A stretch of DNA of 64,000 nucleotides from Dyadobacter sp. CY326 (GTDB lineage Bacteria; Bacteroidota; Bacteroidia; Cytophagales; Spirosomataceae). The stretch is taken from contig NZ_JAJUXI010000003.1 of the NCBI RefSeq assembly GCF_021390515.1, positions 682,001 to 746,000 of the forward strand, given 5' to 3'. Made by a program: the position numbers and the translations under genes. The notes beneath the pieces are model-generated. The model ran no database searches, was not told the DNA's origin, and saw nothing but the letters and a program-made list of their open reading frames with translations. Positions 9,420-18,804 of the stretch are shown here, piece by piece (the stretch's first letter is position 1; every line of letters begins with the position of its first letter).

Positions 9420-9500
9420 CATTGTCCAGCAATTGCTCAGTGCTCACAACGGGTATGCGCAAGAAAGCCTGGGAAAAAATTCAATCAAAACTTAATAAAC

Positions 9501-10058
9501 ATGGATCTCACAACAATTTCAAAAACCGTCTGGAATGTAGACGCGCTGCATTCAGAAGTACAATTTAAGGTGAAACACCTTGTTATTTCAACCGTAACGG
9601 GCTCATTTAAATCATTCAGCGGAAGCGTTCGCACCGAAGCGGACCAGTTTGAGAATGCGGAAATAGAATTTACAATTGATGTAAACAGTGTTGACACAGG
9701 TCAGCCGGGACGCGACGAGCATTTAAGAAATGCAGATTTCTTTGAAGCAGAAACTTATCCGCAATTCAACTTTGTCTCAACCTCATTTACAAAGGTTAAG
9801 GGCGATTTGTACAAACTTATCGGAAACCTTACGATTAAAGGCGTTACCAAGGAAGTGGAGTTCGAAGCCGAATATGGAGGAACTGAAAAGGATTCCTGGG
9901 GCAACATCAAGGTTGGTTTTGAAGTGACCGGAACCATTGACCGCAAGGACTTCAATGTTACATTCAATGCGCTGACAGAAACGGGTGGATTGGCTTTGGG
10001 CGAAAAAATCAAGGTCATTGCCAACGTTCAGCTTGCGAAAGAAGTGCAGCAATCATAA
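9501..10058 (+). CDS. YceI family lipid-binding-like protein
   Basis: 185-residue protein covering the whole YceI lipocalin-like beta-barrel: WNVDALHSEVQFKVKHL at the N-terminus, FTIDVNSVDTGQPGRDEHLRNADFF in the middle and VEFEAEYGG near the C-terminus. YceI proteins bind isoprenoid or amphiphilic lipids, and in many bacteria they are induced by stress. No signal peptide precedes the domain when it is read from the ATG at 9501, so a cytoplasmic form is predicted. Upstream codons back to 9417 are cysteine- and lysine-rich and look non-coding. The gene stands alone behind a promoter with a large inverted repeat and ends in a strong bidirectional terminator. Confidence 0.93.
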   Translation: MDLTTISKTVWNVDALHSEVQFKVKHLVISTVTGSFKSFSGSVRTEADQFENAEIEFTIDVNSVDTGQPGRDEHLRNADFFEAETYPQFNFVSTSFTKVKGDLYKLIGNLTIKGVTKEVEFEAEYGGTEKDSWGNIKVGFEVTGTIDRKDFNVTFNALTETGGLALGEKIKVIANVQLAKEVQQS

Positions 10059-10062
10059 TAGC

Positions 10063-10096
10063 AAAAAACCTACCGGATCGATCCGGTAGGTTTTTT
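10063..10096. terminator. Bidirectional intrinsic terminator
   Basis: AAAAAACCTACCGGATC is followed at once by its exact complement, giving a 34-base palindrome with A and T tracts at its ends. It lies between the convergent yceI and SDR genes and would stop transcription from both sides. Confidence 0.92.
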
Positions 10097-10120
10097 ACGC
10101 TTTTTTACTCTAAATGCGAC

Positions 10121-10873
10121 TTACAAATTCATGCCGCCGGTTAGCTCAATGCGCTGACCATTAACCCATTTGGCATCGTCACTGCAAAGAAAGGCAACCA
10201 CGCCGCCGACATCATCAGGCAGCCCGACCCGTCCCAGGGCAGTCAAGCCTGCGACATAAGCACGAATTTCTGGTGTGTCCGCCATTGTTCCGCCACCAAA
10301 AATGGCTCCCGGAGCAACTGCGTTGGCCGTAATGCCACGCGCTCCAAGTTCAAGCGCCAAAAACCTGGTGTATACATCGATCGCGCCCTTCATAATCCCA
10401 TAAGCCGACGCACCTGCAAAACTCACACGTGCCACGGCAGAGGAAATATTGATAATCCGTCCGCCGTCTCTCAGATGGCTCAGTGATTTCTGGGTCAGGA
10501 AGTAAACACCTTTCAAATGAATGTTCATCATATCATCGAATTGATCCTCAGTCGTTTCTGTCAACGGAACCGTAAGGCTCGTTCCCGCATTGTTGATCAG
10601 GAAATCAAAACGATCGGTGCCGAAAACGGTTTCCAATGCGTTGCTGAATTCCAGAAAAAATCCATCAAAGCCGCTGGTGTCGGCAGTGTTAAGCGGAAGG
10701 GCAACTGCTTTTCGCCCGAGTGATGTGATGGCAGCCACGGTTTTCTCTGCTTCTGTCAGGTTGCTATTATAGGTAAGCACGACATCGATCCCCTTTTCTG
10801 CCAGCTTTATTGCAATTTCTTTCCCTATTCCACGGCTTCCGCCGGTTACTAATGCGATTTTTTGAGTTGTCAT
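10121..10873 (-). CDS. SDR family NAD(P)-dependent oxidoreductase
   Basis: 250-residue classical short-chain dehydrogenase. It has the TGGSRGIG cofactor loop (10-17), NNAG (94-97), the catalytic serine region INISSA (around 144), YGIMK (Tyr158, Lys162), and a C-terminal ELTGGMNL. The arginine in the cofactor loop suggests NADPH preference, as in FabG-type reductases. The substrate is unknown. The gene lies 79 bases downstream of an AraC-type regulator in the same orientation, so it is probably that regulator's target. It shares a terminator with yceI. Confidence 0.92.
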   Translation of the reverse strand: MTTQKIALVTGGSRGIGKEIAIKLAEKGIDVVLTYNSNLTEAEKTVAAITSLGRKAVALPLNTADTSGFDGFFLEFSNALETVFGTDRFDFLINNAGTSLTVPLTETTEDQFDDMMNIHLKGVYFLTQKSLSHLRDGGRIINISSAVARVSFAGASAYGIMKGAIDVYTRFLALELGARGITANAVAPGAIFGGGTMADTPEIRAYVAGLTALGRVGLPDDVGGVVAFLCSDDAKWVNGQRIELTGGMNL

Positions 10874-10952
10874 AAGACTATTTTGTACATATTAAAAACG
10901 ATACAAAAGTCCGCTTAATGACGAGGGCGCAGTTTGTTTCAACCAATCAATT

Positions 10953-11903
10953 TTATGTATAATTCAAACTTTTTGTCTGGCTGCGAAATGCACCCGGGGA
11001 GAGGGAAGTTTCATTCTTGAAGAATTTTGCAAAGTGCGCAAAATCCGAAAAGCCGAGACTGTCGGCTATCTCGGCAATACTCCAGTCGGTAAGCCGTAAC
11101 AATGCCCGCGCTTCCTGGAGGATTCTGCCGGCGATGAGTTCGGTCGTGGTCAGGCCGGTCGTTTCTTTCAAAACTTTGTTCAAATGATTGATATGCACGG
11201 CAAGGTGATCGGCAAACTGTTTTGCAGTGCGCAAGGCAACTCTTTGCTGCGGACTTTCCAACGGAAACTGCCTTTCAAGCAGCTCCAAAAACAATGACGT
11301 CGTGCGAGCCGAGGCGCTGTGGTTGGGATGAAGCATCACCGTGGACTGCAGTTTTTGTCCCAGGTGAATCAGTTCAAGTGCATATGCGCGGAGCAAGTCA
11401 TATTTATAAGCATAATTTGAAGCAATTTCTGCCTCCATATTGTCAAAAATGCCTTGCACACGCGCAATGTCTGAATCTGAAAGTGCATAAAGCGGATGTT
11501 CGGGCGATTTGAAAATAGGCAATTCGTCCAAGATCACACCGCTTGTTGTCGGGTGAAAAAATTCTGCCGTAAACACACAAAAATGTCCGGTCTGACGTCC
11601 CACCGGCGACCAGTAAAGCGGACTTTTTGGTGTTGTAAAGATCAATGTCGGCCGCGAGATTTCGACCGCGCGGTCTGGATATTCAGCCAATGATTGACCT
11701 GTGAGGAAGCTGATTTTGTAAAATGCACGCGAAGCGCAAGACATGGACGTTTTCTCCCGCGGTTCTTGCATGATGTCCGTCAGATTAAACACATTAAAAT
11801 GCCCGACATCGTGCTGAATCCCTTCGGGTAACAACGCGCTCAGATCCGTCGAAGAGCCGTTAGAGAGACTGGAACAAAGATCTTCAAATGATGTTTTTTG
11901 CAT
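10953..11903 (-). CDS. AraC family transcriptional regulator
   Basis: 316 residues from the ATG at 11903 (a reading from 11942 would add 13 residues with no support). The N-terminal ~200 residues resemble a cupin-type sensory domain (DRAVEISRPTLIFTTPKSP; HFCVFTAEFF). The last ~100 hold the two helix-turn-helix units of the AraC family: FADHLAVHINHLNKVLKETTG, and then the conserved SIAEIADSLGFSDFAHFAKFFK with LSPGAFR at the end. It probably controls the SDR gene immediately downstream. The ligand is unknown. Confidence 0.92.
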   Translation of the reverse strand: MQKTSFEDLCSSLSNGSSTDLSALLPEGIQHDVGHFNVFNLTDIMQEPREKTSMSCASRAFYKISFLTGQSLAEYPDRAVEISRPTLIFTTPKSPLYWSPVGRQTGHFCVFTAEFFHPTTSGVILDELPIFKSPEHPLYALSDSDIARVQGIFDNMEAEIASNYAYKYDLLRAYALELIHLGQKLQSTVMLHPNHSASARTTSLFLELLERQFPLESPQQRVALRTAKQFADHLAVHINHLNKVLKETTGLTTTELIAGRILQEARALLRLTDWSIAEIADSLGFSDFAHFAKFFKNETSLSPGAFRSQTKSLNYT

Positions 11904-12004
11904 TGTTTGCTTTTGTAAAAAACAAATGTAACAACTAATCATTTAACGCCCTCGATTCTTATAATGAGGCTTGGGATTTCGCAGGCAAATCGACTCAAAA
12001 TTGT

Positions 12005-12574
12005 CTAAGCGTTTTTGCGAATCCTGCTAAGTGTTTCGCGGGACAGACCGAGAAATGAGGCGATCATGTGAAGTGGAATGCGACGATTAAACTCGGGATA
12101 AGCGGTAACAAATTTTAAATAGCGCTCTTCCGCCGTGTCACTGATATTGCTGAGAATCCTGTCTTGACTGATATCAAAAGTTTTGGTTTCCAACTTTTTG
12201 ACAAAATCCTGAAAACGCGGGATCTCTTTCAATAATACGTCCATATGCTCTTTGCGGAGCATGAGGAGATCTGTGTCTTCAAGCGCATCAATGTTATTTT
12301 TGGACGGATTTCCTGTATTATAACTCTCATAGTCAGCCATCCACCAGTCTTCAATGCCAAAGCGGAGAATGTGCTCCGTGCCGTTTTTTCCGATTCTGTA
12401 CATCCGCATACAACCCTTAGCGATAAAGCAGTTGTGATGAGAAACCTCGCCTTCCTGCAACAAAAAATGACGTTTCCTGACTTTTTTTGAAATGGTAAAA
12501 CCTTTAATCAACTTCAATTCTTCGTCCGTAAGACCGCCCTTGGTCCGTAAATACGCCGCAAAAACCTCGAACAT
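12005..12574 (-). CDS. Crp/Fnr family transcriptional regulator (first of three)
   Basis: 189 residues from the ATG at 12574; the longer reading to 12682 covers the promoter and operator region. The cyclic-nucleotide-binding-like beta-barrel contains KRHFLLQEGEVSHHNCFIAKGCMRMY. The signature WWMADYESYNTGNPSKNN is shared with the regulator at 43315. A short C-terminal helix-turn-helix ends in IASFLGLSRETLSRIRK. The ligand residues of true CRP are absent, and no iron-sulfur cysteine cluster is evident. It is divergent from an SDR gene, with a symmetric TGACA-N2-TGTCA site between them. The same architecture occurs at 43.3-45.1 kb. Confidence 0.93.
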   Translation of the reverse strand: MFEVFAAYLRTKGGLTDEELKLIKGFTISKKVRKRHFLLQEGEVSHHNCFIAKGCMRMYRIGKNGTEHILRFGIEDWWMADYESYNTGNPSKNNIDALEDTDLLMLRKEHMDVLLKEIPRFQDFVKKLETKTFDISQDRILSNISDTAEERYLKFVTAYPEFNRRIPLHMIASFLGLSRETLSRIRKNA

Positions 12575-12668
12575 TTTATTGACAATTTTTAACAAAGCTA
12601 TATAAAATCTACAACAGCCCTTCGCCATCGTCGGGGTCCGAAAAACAGCAAGCACCATTGCAAAGACC

Positions 12669-12735
12669 GTGACATTTGTCACAGCCAGTTCGTGTCAAAT
12701 GTCCTTGGGCAGCTTTCCTATGTGTCGGAAATTTG
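12669..12735 (+). promoter_or_regulatory. Promoter of the second SDR gene with two Crp/Fnr-type sites
   Basis: A perfect palindrome GTGACA-TT-TGTCAC (12669-12682) is followed by a related half-symmetric site GTGTCAAATGTC (12692-12703) and a GAAATTTG -7-like box (12728-12735). The palindrome centre is 59.5 bases from the end of the -7 box, exactly as in the quinone-oxidoreductase promoter at 44 kb. The second site is centred at 37.5 bases, the same distance as the palindrome before the 49.5-kb gene. The adjacent divergent Crp/Fnr is the inferred binder. Confidence 0.65.
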
Positions 12736-12760
12736 CATTCTAAATTAAATATCAAAACAC

Positions 12761-13528
12761 ATGAAGTTAAAAGACAAAGTTGCGATTATTACCGGCGGTA
12801 ACAGCGGAATCGGTTTTGGCATTGCCGAAGCATTCAAAAACGAAGGCGCGAAAGGTGCAATCACCGGCAGAAACAAAGACACCCTCGAAAATTCGGTCCG
12901 CCAGCTCGGGACGGATTTTATTGGACTAGCAGCGGATGTAACTGACAATGAACATCTTGCAACAATGTTTAAGGACGCATTTGAAAAGTTTGGCAAGATA
13001 GACGCATTGGTGGTAAACGCGGGAGGAGCAATCGCGGGAACGCCCATGCCGACAATCGATCAGGCTAGCGAAGCCGGGTATGACGAGTATATGGACCTCA
13101 ACCTGAGGAGCGTCTACTTTACGGTTCAAAAGGCACTTCCTTACATGAAAGACGGAAGCGCTATTGTGCTGATCGGTTCGAGTGCGGCGCACCGGGCAGC
13201 GCCGGGCATGGCCATTTACAGTGCGGCGAAAGCGGCAGTGATTTCACTTGCAAAAGGACTTTCTCTTGATTTATTGGAAAGAAAGATCAGGGTAAATGTG
13301 CTTTCGCCTGGAACCATTGACACGCCTGCATTTGACAAGCTCGCACCCGAAGGTTATGTGGATCAAGTTAAACAGGCGTGGGTCAACCTCATTCCGGTGG
13401 ACAGGATCGGCCTGCCAGCAGACATTGGAAAGGCTGCCGTATTTCTGGCATCAGACGAGTCTTCCTTCATTCTCGGCACGGAGCTGCTTGTGGATGGCGG
13501 CATGACCAACATCAGTTTGATGAAATAA
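12761..13528 (+). CDS. SDR family oxidoreductase
   Basis: 255-residue short-chain dehydrogenase with TGGNSGIG (11-18), NAG (86-88), catalytic IGSSA (139-142) and YSAAK (Tyr153, Lys157), and DGGMTNISL at the C-terminus. Divergently transcribed from a Crp/Fnr regulator gene, with a promoter that carries two Crp/Fnr-type sites, so it is very probably this regulator's target. The substrate is not known. Bacteroidota genomes often pair such SDRs with small Crp/Fnr proteins, with inferred roles in detoxifying carbonyl compounds. Confidence 0.92.
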   Translation: MKLKDKVAIITGGNSGIGFGIAEAFKNEGAKGAITGRNKDTLENSVRQLGTDFIGLAADVTDNEHLATMFKDAFEKFGKIDALVVNAGGAIAGTPMPTIDQASEAGYDEYMDLNLRSVYFTVQKALPYMKDGSAIVLIGSSAAHRAAPGMAIYSAAKAAVISLAKGLSLDLLERKIRVNVLSPGTIDTPAFDKLAPEGYVDQVKQAWVNLIPVDRIGLPADIGKAAVFLASDESSFILGTELLVDGGMTNISLMK

Positions 13529-13566
13529 GCCTTTCAACAGTAACGATGAGAAATAAATAATTTGAT

Positions 13567-13588
13567 TACCTTTGCTAACAGTGTTAGC
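13567..13588 (+). promoter_or_regulatory. tetR promoter overlapped by its own operator
   Basis: A perfect TAnnTTTG box (TACCTTTG, 13567-13574) runs directly into GCTAACA-G-TGTTAGC (13574-13588), 13 bases before the TetR start codon. The same operator, as its reverse complement with one terminal change, lies in front of the efflux operon at 14217. A repressor bound here would cover the transcription start, so autorepression is inferred. Confidence 0.75.
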
Positions 13589-13601
13589 TATTTTCAGAAG
13601 A

Positions 13602-14201
13602 ATGGGCATCCTTGAACGACGAATAAGGCAGAAAGAAAACATGCGGACCAATATCCTGTCCGTGGCCTTGCAGATGGTGAAGGACGAAGGTTGGCAGTCG
13701 CTGTCGATCCGGAAAATTGCTGACGCCATTGAATACAGCGTTCCCGTTATTTACGATCACTTCGAAAATAAAGAAGCCATCCTTTTTGAACTTTCTATGG
13801 ATGGTTTTCGGTTGCTGGAAAGAATGCTCGAAAAGAACAAGAAGAAATTCCCAAACCCCGAGCAACTACTCAAAGCACACGCTGAGGCCTATTGGAGCTT
13901 CGCATTCAAGAATCCCGAGTATTACCAACTGATGTACGGACTGGGCATGCCCTGCTCCGGAACCGGAAAAGTGAAGCCGGAATTTAATTGTTTCCGAGGT
14001 TATATCGGACAAGCCATTGAAGGAATTGTCAAAGAAAAAAAATCCAGTGACGAGGAAACCTGCTTCAAAATTTATGCGTTCTGGTCGGTGTTACACGGTT
14101 TGATCTCGATCGTGATGATGCGCTGCTCCGACATTGATGACTCTACAATGAATAAAAAAGTAATGGATGACACCGTAGAAGCATTCATCAAAAACTTATA
14201 A
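13602..14201 (+). CDS. TetR family repressor of the adjacent RND efflux operon
   Basis: 199 residues from the ATG at 13602, preceded by AGAAG; an upstream ATG-like start at 13572 lies inside the operator. The N-terminal TetR domain is clear: LSIRKIADAIEYSVPVIYDHF, with the recognition helix SVPVIYDHF, then NKEAILFELSMDGF. The C-terminal half is a helical ligand-binding domain (HAEAYWSFAFKNPEYYQLMYG) of the TetR_C_33/WHG type. The gene sits immediately before an RND pump operon in the same direction, and both share one operator, so it should repress itself and the pump until a pump substrate binds. Confidence 0.93.
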   Translation: MGILERRIRQKENMRTNILSVALQMVKDEGWQSLSIRKIADAIEYSVPVIYDHFENKEAILFELSMDGFRLLERMLEKNKKKFPNPEQLLKAHAEAYWSFAFKNPEYYQLMYGLGMPCSGTGKVKPEFNCFRGYIGQAIEGIVKEKKSSDEETCFKIYAFWSVLHGLISIVMMRCSDIDDSTMNKKVMDDTVEAFIKNL

Positions 14202-14216
14202 TTTTTTTGAAAATAA

Positions 14217-14231
14217 GCTAACACTGTTAGT
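14217..14231. promoter_or_regulatory. TetR operator in front of the RND efflux operon
   Basis: GCTAACA-C-TGTTAGT matches the reverse complement of the operator at 13574-13588 in 14 of 15 positions. It lies 50 bases upstream of the adaptor gene and 16 bases after the tetR stop. Confidence 0.75.
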
Positions 14232-14280
14232 AATAATAACCGCACTATCTTCTGAAATAAGTCTATCTCCACCACAAAAA

Positions 14281-15474
14281 ATGACCTTCATTGCCATGAA
14301 AAGGACTCAACTCACCACGACACGAAAGCTTGTTTCATTTTTATTTCTGGCCTCGTTAACAAGCGCAATTTACAGCTGCGGCTCTTCCACAGCCAACGCA
14401 CCGGCCGAAATGCCAGCACAATCCCTGCCCGTGCTAACTGTCAGCGACCATGAGGTTACGGCCCACAGAGAATTCACAGCATCCATTGAAGGAAGCCGCG
14501 ACATTGAAATCCGCCCGCAAGTGGATGGTTATCTTGACAAAATCTCTGTTGACGAAGGTGCGTATGTAAGGAAGGGTCAGACGCTTTTTCACATTGACGC
14601 CCGCCCCTATTCCGAGCAGCTGAACACTGCAAATGCAAGCCTGCAATCTGCAAAAGCGGCCTTGGAAAGCGCCGCAATCAATGTCGATAAACTTGCGCCG
14701 CTGGTTGCCAACAATGTAATTTCGGATGTGCAGTTGAAATCTGCAAAAGCCGCTTACGACGCTGCAAAAGGCAATGTTGCGCAGGCTCAGGCCGCTGTCG
14801 ACGCAGCCAAAATCAACATGGGTTACACATCCATCAAGGCGCCGGCCGATGGATACATTGGAACCATTCCTTTCAAGACGGGAAGTCTTGTTGGCAAAGG
14901 AACCATGGAAGCGCTGACCGTGCTTTCAGAAACCAAGGACATTCACGTTTACTTTTCCATGAGCGAGCTGGATTTTCTTGAATTTAAAAACCAGTTTCCC
15001 GGCAACACTGTGGAGCAAAAAATCAAGCAAATCCCGCCAGTTGAGCTGCTTTTGGCAGATAACAGCATTTATCCGCAAAAAGGAAAAGTGGAAGTTGTGG
15101 AAGGCCAATTTGACAAAACAATGGGCGCAATCAACTTCCGGGCAACCTTCCCGAATGTGAACGGTCTGCTGCGTTCAGGCAACACCGGCAGGATCAGGAT
15201 TCCCAGAGAGCTTACCAAATCGGTTTTAATTCCACAGGAAGCCACTTTTGAGCTGCAAGATAAAGTGTTCGTTTACGCGGTTCTGGACAGCAACAAAGTC
15301 GAAGGTCGACCTGTAACCGTTTCCGACAGAAGCGGACGTTATTATCTGATTTCCAGTGGCTTAAAACCCGGTGAAAAGATCGTTTACAACGGCTTGGACA
15401 GGCTTAGAGACGGAATGGCCATCGCTCCGCAGAAGATGTCAATGGACAGCCTGCTGCTCGCAAACCCTATCTGA
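14281..15474 (+). CDS. RND efflux periplasmic adaptor (membrane fusion protein) lipoprotein
   Basis: 397 residues, or 392 if the second ATG at 14296 is used. A lipoprotein signal ends in AIYSC (Cys33 in the longer form). The family layout follows: a first lipoyl half (DIEIRPQVDGYLDKISVDEGAYVRKG), an alpha-hairpin of alanine-rich coiled coil (about 125-200), the second lipoyl half (TSIKAPADGYIG), and beta-barrel and membrane-proximal domains. It couples the inner membrane pump to the outer membrane factor. It is the first gene of a three-gene operon with pump and outer membrane protein, under the TetR repressor upstream. Closest in type to AcrA/MexA. Confidence 0.96.
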   Translation: MTFIAMKRTQLTTTRKLVSFLFLASLTSAIYSCGSSTANAPAEMPAQSLPVLTVSDHEVTAHREFTASIEGSRDIEIRPQVDGYLDKISVDEGAYVRKGQTLFHIDARPYSEQLNTANASLQSAKAALESAAINVDKLAPLVANNVISDVQLKSAKAAYDAAKGNVAQAQAAVDAAKINMGYTSIKAPADGYIGTIPFKTGSLVGKGTMEALTVLSETKDIHVYFSMSELDFLEFKNQFPGNTVEQKIKQIPPVELLLADNSIYPQKGKVEVVEGQFDKTMGAINFRATFPNVNGLLRSGNTGRIRIPRELTKSVLIPQEATFELQDKVFVYAVLDSNKVEGRPVTVSDRSGRYYLISSGLKPGEKIVYNGLDRLRDGMAIAPQKMSMDSLLLANPI

Positions 15475-15595
15475 TCTGATTTTATAAAAAACGCGCAGCC
15501 AGGAATGTCCATACATTGAAAAATGTCGTGGACCATTCCGCAGCGCAAAAAACTCACTCCAACTACTCCGGACTCCGCAGTAAAACAGAATTCTT

Positions 15596-18500
15596 ATGTT
15601 TCAGAAATTTATAGAAAGGCCCGTCCTTTCGACGGTTATCTCCATACTCATATTGTTGTTGGGGGGAATCGCGCTGACGACATTGCCCATCACAAAATTC
15701 CCTGACATTGCCCCGCCGACCGTTCAGGTTACCGCAGTTTATCCCGGTGCAAATGCAGAAGTGGTTGCCCGCGCGGTGGCCACGCCTATCGAAGAAGCCG
15801 TAAACGGTGTTGAAAACATGACTTACATGACGTCGTCGTCCAATAATGACGGCACGATGGCGCTCAATGTATATTTCAAACAGGGCACCGACCCTGACAT
15901 TGCGGCTGTAAACGTGCAGAACCGCGTTTCAAAAGCCGTAAGCCAGATTCCACAGGAAGTGGTTCAGGCCGGGATTTCGACACAGAAACAGCAGAACAGC
16001 ATCATCATGTTCGTGGCCTTGTCGAGCGAGGACAGCACTTACGATGAGACGTTCCTATTGAATTATATCAAGATAAATTTGGTGCCTCAGCTGCAACGTA
16101 TACCCGGTGTCGGACAGGCGCAGCCTTTTGGAACAAGGGATTATTCAATGCGGATCTGGCTGAAACCCGACCGGCTTGCAGCCTACAAATTGTCTCCGCA
16201 GGAAGTTACAAATGCCATTCGCGAGCAAAGTCTTGAAGCCGCTCCGGGGCGTTTGGGCGAGAGCAGCAAGGAGGTTTTTGAATATGTCTTGAAATACAAA
16301 GGAAAGCTGACGCAGAATGCTGAATACGAAAACATTATCATCAAGGCCAATAGTGATGGCTCCGTAATCCGGTTGAAAGATCTGGCGCGGGTGGAGTTTG
16401 GCTCTTACACTTATTCCTCCAATGGCAAGCTGAATGGCGATGCGTCATCGGGTGTGGCCGTTTTCCAAACTGCGGGAACCAATGCTAATGAGATCCTGAT
16501 CCAGGCCGAGGCGTTGCTTGCAGATTTCGAAAAAACGCTTCCTAAGGGAATGAAAACGACCATTATGTACAATTCCAAAGACTTTTTGGATGAGTCAATC
16601 GGTCAGGTTCGTACGACTTTGATTGAAGCTTTTATTCTTGTTTTCATTGTTGTTTACATTTTCCTGCAAGATTTCCGCTCCACATTGATTCCTGCCATTG
16701 CGGTGCCTGTGGCGATTGTCGGAACGTTCTTCTTCATGCAGCTTTTTGGTTTTACAATCAACTTTCTTACGCTGTTTGCATTGGTTCTTGCCATCGGGAT
16801 TGTGGTCGATGATGCCATTGTCGTCGTCGAGGCCGTCCATTCCAAGATGGAGCTGACGCACATGGCCGCCCGCCCCGCCACGAAAGAATCCATGAACGAG
16901 ATTTCCGGTGCGATCATTTCAATAACGCTTGTGATGGCTGCGGTTTTTGTTCCCGTTGGATTTATGCAAGGTCCGGCCGGGGTTTTTTACCGGCAATTCG
17001 CCTTCACGCTCGCCATTGCCATCTTGATTTCAGCACTTAACGCCCTGACATTGAGCCCTGCATTGTGCGCATTGTTTTTGAAAAACCCGCATACGGACCA
17101 GCCTGACGGCCATATGACGCGCAAAGGTTTCTCGGCCAGATTTTTCTCCGCATTCAACACTGGTTTCCAGACGATGACGGACAAATACATTAGAAGTCTT
17201 CAATTCCTGGTTAAGCGCAAATGGATCACCATTGTCGGTCTGTTGGTTATCACAGGTTCTACACTTTGGCTGACACAAAAAACACCAACCGGTTTTATTC
17301 CAACTGAGGATCAGGGTTTCTTGCTTTACGCTTTGAACACGCCTCCGGGAAGTTCGCTGGATCGCACGCAAAAGGCTATGGCGCAGGTGGACAGCATTGT
17401 AAAAGGCTCTCCTATTGCCGAAAACCGCTATATCGTGGAGGGGATGAACATTATTTCCAATTCCAATGCTTCTCCTTATGGTGTCGGATTTATCAAAATG
17501 AAGCCCGAAGCAGAGCGCGGCGATGTGAAGAATTTTGATCAGATCGTGGCCATGATGTCGCAGAAAGTGCGTGCTGTAAACGATGCCAATGCGTTTTTCT
17601 TCACATTCCCGACTGTGGATGGTTTTGGTAATGTCAGTGGTTTTGAATTCATGCTGCAAGATCGCGGCAATGGTTCCCTGGAAAAATTGAGCGCAACCAC
17701 GAATCAGTTTCTGGCCGCATTAATGAAGAAAAAAGAGATCGCTTATGCCTTCACAACGTTTGCTACGGCGAATCCGCAGTATATGCTGGAAGTTGACAAT
17801 GCCAAAGCGAAACAGCTGAATGTGCCTGTGAATGAGCTTTTGCAAACATTGCAGATCTATTACGGCAGCTCCTTTGTCTCAGACTTCAACCGTTTCGGAA
17901 AATATTACCGCGTTATGGCGCAGGCGGAAGCTTCTTACCGCGCCAATCCGTCGTCTTTGAATAACATTTATGTTAAAAACACTGAAGGGGAAATGGTGCC
18001 AGCGAACCAGCTCGTAACATTAAAACGCGTTTTCGGGCCTGAAACGGTGACACGCAACAACTTGTACAATGCAGTAGCCATCAACGGAACGCCGAAACCT
18101 GGTTACAGCACAGGCGACGCGATTCGAGCAGTGCGGGAAACGGCTGCGGAGGTTTTGCCAAACAATTACCGCACAGAATGGACGGGAATGACAAGGGAAG
18201 AAATCAATGCGGGATCGCAGATCCTGTTGATCTTTGTATTGAGCCTTGTGTTTGTTTATTTCTTGCTGGCGGCTCAGTATGAGAGTTACATCCTGCCTTT
18301 TGCGGTGATTTTCACCATTCCGCTCGGCGTTTTCGGGGTCATGCTGTTTATCAATTTATCCGGCATCGAAAACAACATTTATGTGCAGGTGGGTCTGATC
18401 ATGCTCATCGGCTTGCTTGCCAAAAACGCGATTCTGATCATTGAATATGCTGTGCAACGTCGCAGAGCAGGAATGAGCATTGTCGAGTCGGCGATGGAAG

Positions 18501-18754
18501 CTTCGCGGTTGCGGTTAAGACCTATTTTGATGACTTCTTTTGCCTTTATCGTCGGTTTGGTTCCTTTGATGCGGGCCACGGGCGGTTCGGCTTTGGGTAA
18601 CCGGTCCATTGGAACGGGCGCAGTGGGCGGCATGCTGACGGGCGTGTTATTCGGGATTTTTGTCATCCCGGTGCTGTATGTCATCTTTCAATATTTACAG
18701 GAAAAAGTAGTCGGTAAGCCCAAAGAACTGCGCAGCGAAAATCTGGAACATTGA
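15596..18754 (+). CDS. RND multidrug efflux pump inner membrane transporter (AcrB/MexB type)
   Basis: 1052 residues, the normal HAE1 length. MFQKFIERPVLSTVISILI starts the first membrane helix. The proton-relay aspartates lie in helix 4 as AIGIVVDDAIVVVEAV. The protein is a tandem repeat of two halves, each with six transmembrane helices and a large periplasmic porter loop. The second half has IMLIGLLAKNAILIIEYA and the conserved MRATGGSALGNRSIGTGAVGG. It exports amphiphilic compounds out of the membrane and periplasm using the proton gradient. The gap to the adaptor gene is 121 bases and to the outer membrane factor 50 bases. Confidence 0.97.
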   Translation: MFQKFIERPVLSTVISILILLLGGIALTTLPITKFPDIAPPTVQVTAVYPGANAEVVARAVATPIEEAVNGVENMTYMTSSSNNDGTMALNVYFKQGTDPDIAAVNVQNRVSKAVSQIPQEVVQAGISTQKQQNSIIMFVALSSEDSTYDETFLLNYIKINLVPQLQRIPGVGQAQPFGTRDYSMRIWLKPDRLAAYKLSPQEVTNAIREQSLEAAPGRLGESSKEVFEYVLKYKGKLTQNAEYENIIIKANSDGSVIRLKDLARVEFGSYTYSSNGKLNGDASSGVAVFQTAGTNANEILIQAEALLADFEKTLPKGMKTTIMYNSKDFLDESIGQVRTTLIEAFILVFIVVYIFLQDFRSTLIPAIAVPVAIVGTFFFMQLFGFTINFLTLFALVLAIGIVVDDAIVVVEAVHSKMELTHMAARPATKESMNEISGAIISITLVMAAVFVPVGFMQGPAGVFYRQFAFTLAIAILISALNALTLSPALCALFLKNPHTDQPDGHMTRKGFSARFFSAFNTGFQTMTDKYIRSLQFLVKRKWITIVGLLVITGSTLWLTQKTPTGFIPTEDQGFLLYALNTPPGSSLDRTQKAMAQVDSIVKGSPIAENRYIVEGMNIISNSNASPYGVGFIKMKPEAERGDVKNFDQIVAMMSQKVRAVNDANAFFFTFPTVDGFGNVSGFEFMLQDRGNGSLEKLSATTNQFLAALMKKKEIAYAFTTFATANPQYMLEVDNAKAKQLNVPVNELLQTLQIYYGSSFVSDFNRFGKYYRVMAQAEASYRANPSSLNNIYVKNTEGEMVPANQLVTLKRVFGPETVTRNNLYNAVAINGTPKPGYSTGDAIRAVRETAAEVLPNNYRTEWTGMTREEINAGSQILLIFVLSLVFVYFLLAAQYESYILPFAVIFTIPLGVFGVMLFINLSGIENNIYVQVGLIMLIGLLAKNAILIIEYAVQRRRAGMSIVESAMEASRLRLRPILMTSFAFIVGLVPLMRATGGSALGNRSIGTGAVGGMLTGVLFGIFVIPVLYVIFQYLQEKVVGKPKELRSENLEH

Positions 18755-18804
18755 CCTGCATTTTGGAAAACCAAAACCGACTGTAATAAAAAAGAATCCC
18801 CATT

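Noticed and set aside
17030..17659. Minus-strand ORF of 209 codons inside the RND pump gene
   Set aside because: Antisense shadow of a strongly conserved gene; composition unlike a protein.
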